From the NCBI GenBank assembly GCA_007116585.1, contig SKIE01000369.1:1-8489 (forward strand): 8,489 nt of DNA. Direction: 5' to 3'. Numbering within the stretch: position 1 is the stretch's first letter; each line of letters starts with the position of its first letter. This DNA comes from Wenzhouxiangella sp. Lineage in GTDB: Bacteria > Pseudomonadota > Gammaproteobacteria > Xanthomonadales > Wenzhouxiangellaceae. Below are positions 6,424-8,489 of the stretch, one piece after another. The position numbers were made by a program, and so were the translations under genes. Under the pieces are notes generated by a model, which had not been told where the DNA came from, did no database searches, and saw only the letters and a list, made by a program, of their open reading frames with translations.

Positions 6424-6780
6424 ATGATGTGCTCGGGACTATCGCACACCACACTGGAAACGCTGCGTGCACTGGCAAGATCGCAGGCAACGCTGGACTC
6501 AACCCGGATCACACCGATGCACCGCCTCGTTGAAGCATGCAGCGACACCGCGGTGGGGCAGTCATTTTTCGCTCCACCCGGACTTGGATTATCGGCTCGG
6601 CCCAATGAACAAGCACTGATGAAGAGCTTGTGTCTTGCCAGCCATTCCCCCGCAGAAGCGCTCGAGGCGCTTCCAGAATGCATGGCGCAAACCAGGCAGG
6701 ATGCCGTGATCTGCGCCCTGGCCGACCTATTCGCTTTTTTGTACGCTGAGCGCGCTGCGTCAATCAGCCGCGCACCATGA
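6424..6780 (+). CDS. Orphan hypothetical protein, coupled to the preceding gene
   Basis: Unrecognised 118-residue protein. The start lies 2 bases after the upstream stop, with a GGCGGGG stretch about 9-10 bases before the ATG, which suggests joint translation with the methyltransferase-like gene. I see no signal peptide, membrane segment or catalytic motif. The C-terminal part (PAEALEALPECMAQ onward to about 110) looks helical and contains several alanines. Codon third positions are less GC-rich than in the neighbouring metabolic genes, and the same is true to a degree of the preceding gene, which may mean a different origin. Its last 17 bases overlap the 3' end of the efflux adaptor gene on the other strand. 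The coding call rests mainly on spacing and open length. Confidence 0.6.
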   Translation: MMCSGLSHTTLETLRALARSQATLDSTRITPMHRLVEACSDTAVGQSFFAPPGLGLSARPNEQALMKSLCLASHSPAEALEALPECMAQTRQDAVICALADLFAFLYAERAASISRAP

Positions 6781-7795
6781 CTTCCTGACCCGGGCGCAGG
6801 CGCTCGTTGCCCCGGATGACCACCTTGTCGCCGGCCTGAATCGGGCCGGAGACTTCGATCCATTCACCGGCGCCAATCCCGGTGGTCACCCGGATGCGGC
6901 GGGCGGTATTGTCTTCATCAACGATAAAGACCGCGATGCCGTCACCGCGCAAGACCAGGGCGTCGCGCGGCACGGCCAGGACTTCGCGCACGTCCGCGGT
7001 GGGAATGGTCACGCGCACTGTCTGCCCAACCGGCAGCGATTCGGCCATATCCAGGCGCAATTCGAACACGTGACGGGCCTCGTCGCCGACGCTGACAACG
7101 GTCCGCACCGGCGAAACCAGCTCCTCGTCGCCGATCCGCACGCCGAGCTCATCGCCAGCCTGCACGTAGCGAAAATAGTTCAGCGGCGGACGCGCAACCA
7201 CCTCGAGGCGATCCGGGTTGACCAGGCGGACCACGCGGCTACCCGCTGCCACCCGTTCTCCGGCCTGAGCCACGCGCTCGGCGACCACCCCCGGAAACGG
7301 GGCCGTGATCCGCGTTCTATCCAGCTGGTCTTCCAGCTGACTGAGGCGGCTGCGAACCACCGCCAGGTCGCTGGTCGCGACGTCCCGCTCCGAGCGGGTC
7401 TGCTCAATCTGGCTCAACGCGGCGAGGTTGGTCTCGGCCAGCCGCTCAAAGCGAACCAGTTCGGCCTCCAGGAAACGCAGCCTGGCCTCGACCCGATTGA
7501 TCTCGGCGGCCAGTTCCTGGGCCCGCAAGCGAAAACCCGTATCCTCGATCCGGGCAATCACATCGCCAGCCTCGACCCGGGCGCCCACCTCGGCGACCTC
7601 GATCAGGCGCCCGTCGACTTCGGCCGACAAAAATGCATCCGAGCGCGACACCACAGTGCCGGCCACCTGCATCGTCGGCGCCATCATGGTCATCCTGGCC
7701 TCGCTGAGTTCCACCGGCGACGCGCCGCCAAACTGGGCATAGGCGCCTGGAGTCGCCAGCAAACAGGCAGCGAGCGCCATCAAGTAGTTCTTCAT
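6764..7795 (-). CDS. RND efflux periplasmic adaptor (membrane fusion protein)
   Basis: Adaptor that links an inner membrane RND pump to an outer membrane channel. The 343 residues show the standard order: signal peptide (1-20, ending GAYA), barrel-sandwich half with GTVVSRSDAFLSAEVDGRLIEVAEVGARVEAGDVIARI at about 46-83 (lipoyl-like), a coiled-coil hairpin at about 88-160, the second lipoyl half RITAPFPGVVAERVAQAGERV at 162-182, a beta-barrel at about 195-265 and a membrane-proximal domain from 270. I chose the ATG at 7795 because AGGAAGG precedes it by 5 bases; an ATG at 7810 overlaps the pump stop (ATGA). Residues LAAC at 8-11 resemble a lipobox, and with the longer start the protein could be a lipoprotein. 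It lies downstream of the pump gene. Substrate unknown. Confidence 0.92.
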   Translation of the reverse strand: MKNYLMALAACLLATPGAYAQFGGASPVELSEARMTMMAPTMQVAGTVVSRSDAFLSAEVDGRLIEVAEVGARVEAGDVIARIEDTGFRLRAQELAAEINRVEARLRFLEAELVRFERLAETNLAALSQIEQTRSERDVATSDLAVVRSRLSQLEDQLDRTRITAPFPGVVAERVAQAGERVAAGSRVVRLVNPDRLEVVARPPLNYFRYVQAGDELGVRIGDEELVSPVRTVVSVGDEARHVFELRLDMAESLPVGQTVRVTIPTADVREVLAVPRDALVLRGDGIAVFIVDEDNTARRIRVTTGIGAGEWIEVSGPIQAGDKVVIRGNERLRPGQEVMVRG

Positions 7796-7806
7796 CACAT
7801 CCTTCC

Positions 7807-8489
7807 TCATGCCGGCACCACCTCGCCGGACGAATTCCTGACCTTGTCTTCGTTCATCCGCAGCAGGCTCGGCAACAAGATCAGGGTAAACAGCGTACTC
7901 AAGGCCATGCCACCGACGATGACCGAAGCCAGGCCGCGATACAGCTCGGTGCCCGCGCCCGGCAACAGCAACAGCGGCAGCATGCCGAACAGACTGGTAA
8001 ACGTGCTCATCAGAATGGGTCGCAGGCGCAGACGCACCGAGGTCTCCACCGCCTCGCGCCGGCTCAAGCCATCACGCTCACCCTCCCGCGCCCGGTAAAC
8101 CAGCAGAATCGCGTTGTTGACCACCAGCCCCAGCAGGATCACGAAACCAATCATGGTCAGCATGTCCATGGCCTGCCCGGTGACCAGGCTGGTCAGGCGC
8201 AAACCGATGATGCCGCCGACCGTGGCCATGGGGATGGTCATCAAGACCAGAATGGAGTCGCGGAACGATCTGAACAAGGCCGAGATCAGCAGATACAGAA
8301 TCACGATGGCGAGCAGGAAGCTGCCGCCCAGATTGCGCAAGGTCTCGCCCAGCGCCTCGGCAGTGCCTCGGTAGGTGATCACCCCATCGGCCGGCAGCGC
8401 GGCCCGAATCTGCGGCTCGACCTCGGTGCGCAGGGTCTCCAGCGCCGTTTCCATGGGCATGCCCGACGGCGGCGTGACCTGCAGCGACA
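7807..8489 (-). CDS. RND-family efflux permease, C-terminal part (N-terminus off the window edge)
   Basis: Last 227 residues of an RND transporter of the AcrB/HAE1 kind, which exports compounds by proton antiport; full-length members have about 1,000-1,050 residues. Visible here are the end of the second periplasmic region (VTPPSGMPMETALETL), then the helices 8-12 block: ALFRSFRDSILVLMTIPMATVGGIIGL, FVILLGLVVNNAILLV, the RREAVETSVRLRLRPILMST stretch and LFGMLPLLLLPGAGTELYRG, which is typical of the family. The proton-relay aspartates of helix 4 are outside the window, so activity cannot be judged. The stop TGA lies 11 bases before the preferred adaptor start and overlaps the alternative one, so the two genes are certainly one operon. 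Drug, bile-salt or lipid substrates are all possible; metal-type (CusA) motifs are not evident in this part. Confidence 0.94.
   Translation of the reverse strand, partial: SLQVTPPSGMPMETALETLRTEVEPQIRAALPADGVITYRGTAEALGETLRNLGGSFLLAIVILYLLISALFRSFRDSILVLMTIPMATVGGIIGLRLTSLVTGQAMDMLTMIGFVILLGLVVNNAILLVYRAREGERDGLSRREAVETSVRLRLRPILMSTFTSLFGMLPLLLLPGAGTELYRGLASVIVGGMALSTLFTLILLPSLLRMNEDKVRNSSGEVVPA

Noticed and set aside
7070..8098. Long open plus-strand frame of about 340 codons
   Set aside because: It lies antisense to the pump and adaptor genes, whose motifs are unmistakable; open antisense frames are common in GC-rich coding DNA.

Overview
The window reads as a stretch of chromosome from a GC-rich gammaproteobacterium. 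The evidence is an RppH-type Nudix hydrolase with the gammaproteobacterial sequence (start [12 protein letters not shown]), a YhgN-like MarC protein, a zinc-type COG0523 GTPase and a FecCD/BtuD-type transporter. A Wenzhouxiangella- or Xanthomonadales-like bacterium would fit, but that placement is inference. Genes are tightly packed: no gene-free stretch exceeds about 100 bases, and I see no rRNA, tRNA, CRISPR array, insertion sequence or phage gene.

Layout. (1) Bases 1-2395, minus strand: rppH, then a yhgN/marC-type membrane protein, then a secreted M28 metallopeptidase like carboxypeptidase Q whose C-terminus runs off the left edge. The last two share the TGATG junction, so the three probably form one operon. 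(2) Bases 2396-2487: a short AT-rich divergent control region between rppH and the transporter genes, with a candidate promoter, a Fur-like site and a hairpin next to the rppH ribosome binding site. (3) Bases 2488-4244, plus strand: a FecCD/BtuC-type permease and its BtuD/FecE-type ATPase, 2 bases apart, with no binding protein or TonB-dependent receptor in view. (4) Bases 4284-5751, plus strand: a ZigA/YciC-type COG0523 GTPase behind a candidate Zur box, overlapping a 75-residue downstream protein. (5) Bases 5828-6780, plus strand: two coupled orphan genes. The first has a layout resembling a class I methyltransferase fold without its SAM-binding signature; the second is unrecognised. (6) Bases 6764-8489, minus strand: the C-terminal part of an RND efflux pump followed by its periplasmic adaptor, in the reverse of the usual order. 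The adaptor converges on the orphan pair with a 17-base tail-to-tail overlap.

How the parts may work together. The GTPase and the small protein look like a zinc-starvation unit, in which the GTPase would deliver zinc to client proteins when zinc is short. The ABC transporter next to it would import a metal chelate, haem or cobalamin with a binding protein encoded elsewhere. The RND pump and adaptor would form an export complex with an outer membrane channel not seen here. The least explained parts are the orphan pair, the small protein after the GTPase, a perfect 22-base palindrome inside the peptidase gene, and the element in front of the GTPase that can be read as either a Zur site or a weak terminator.
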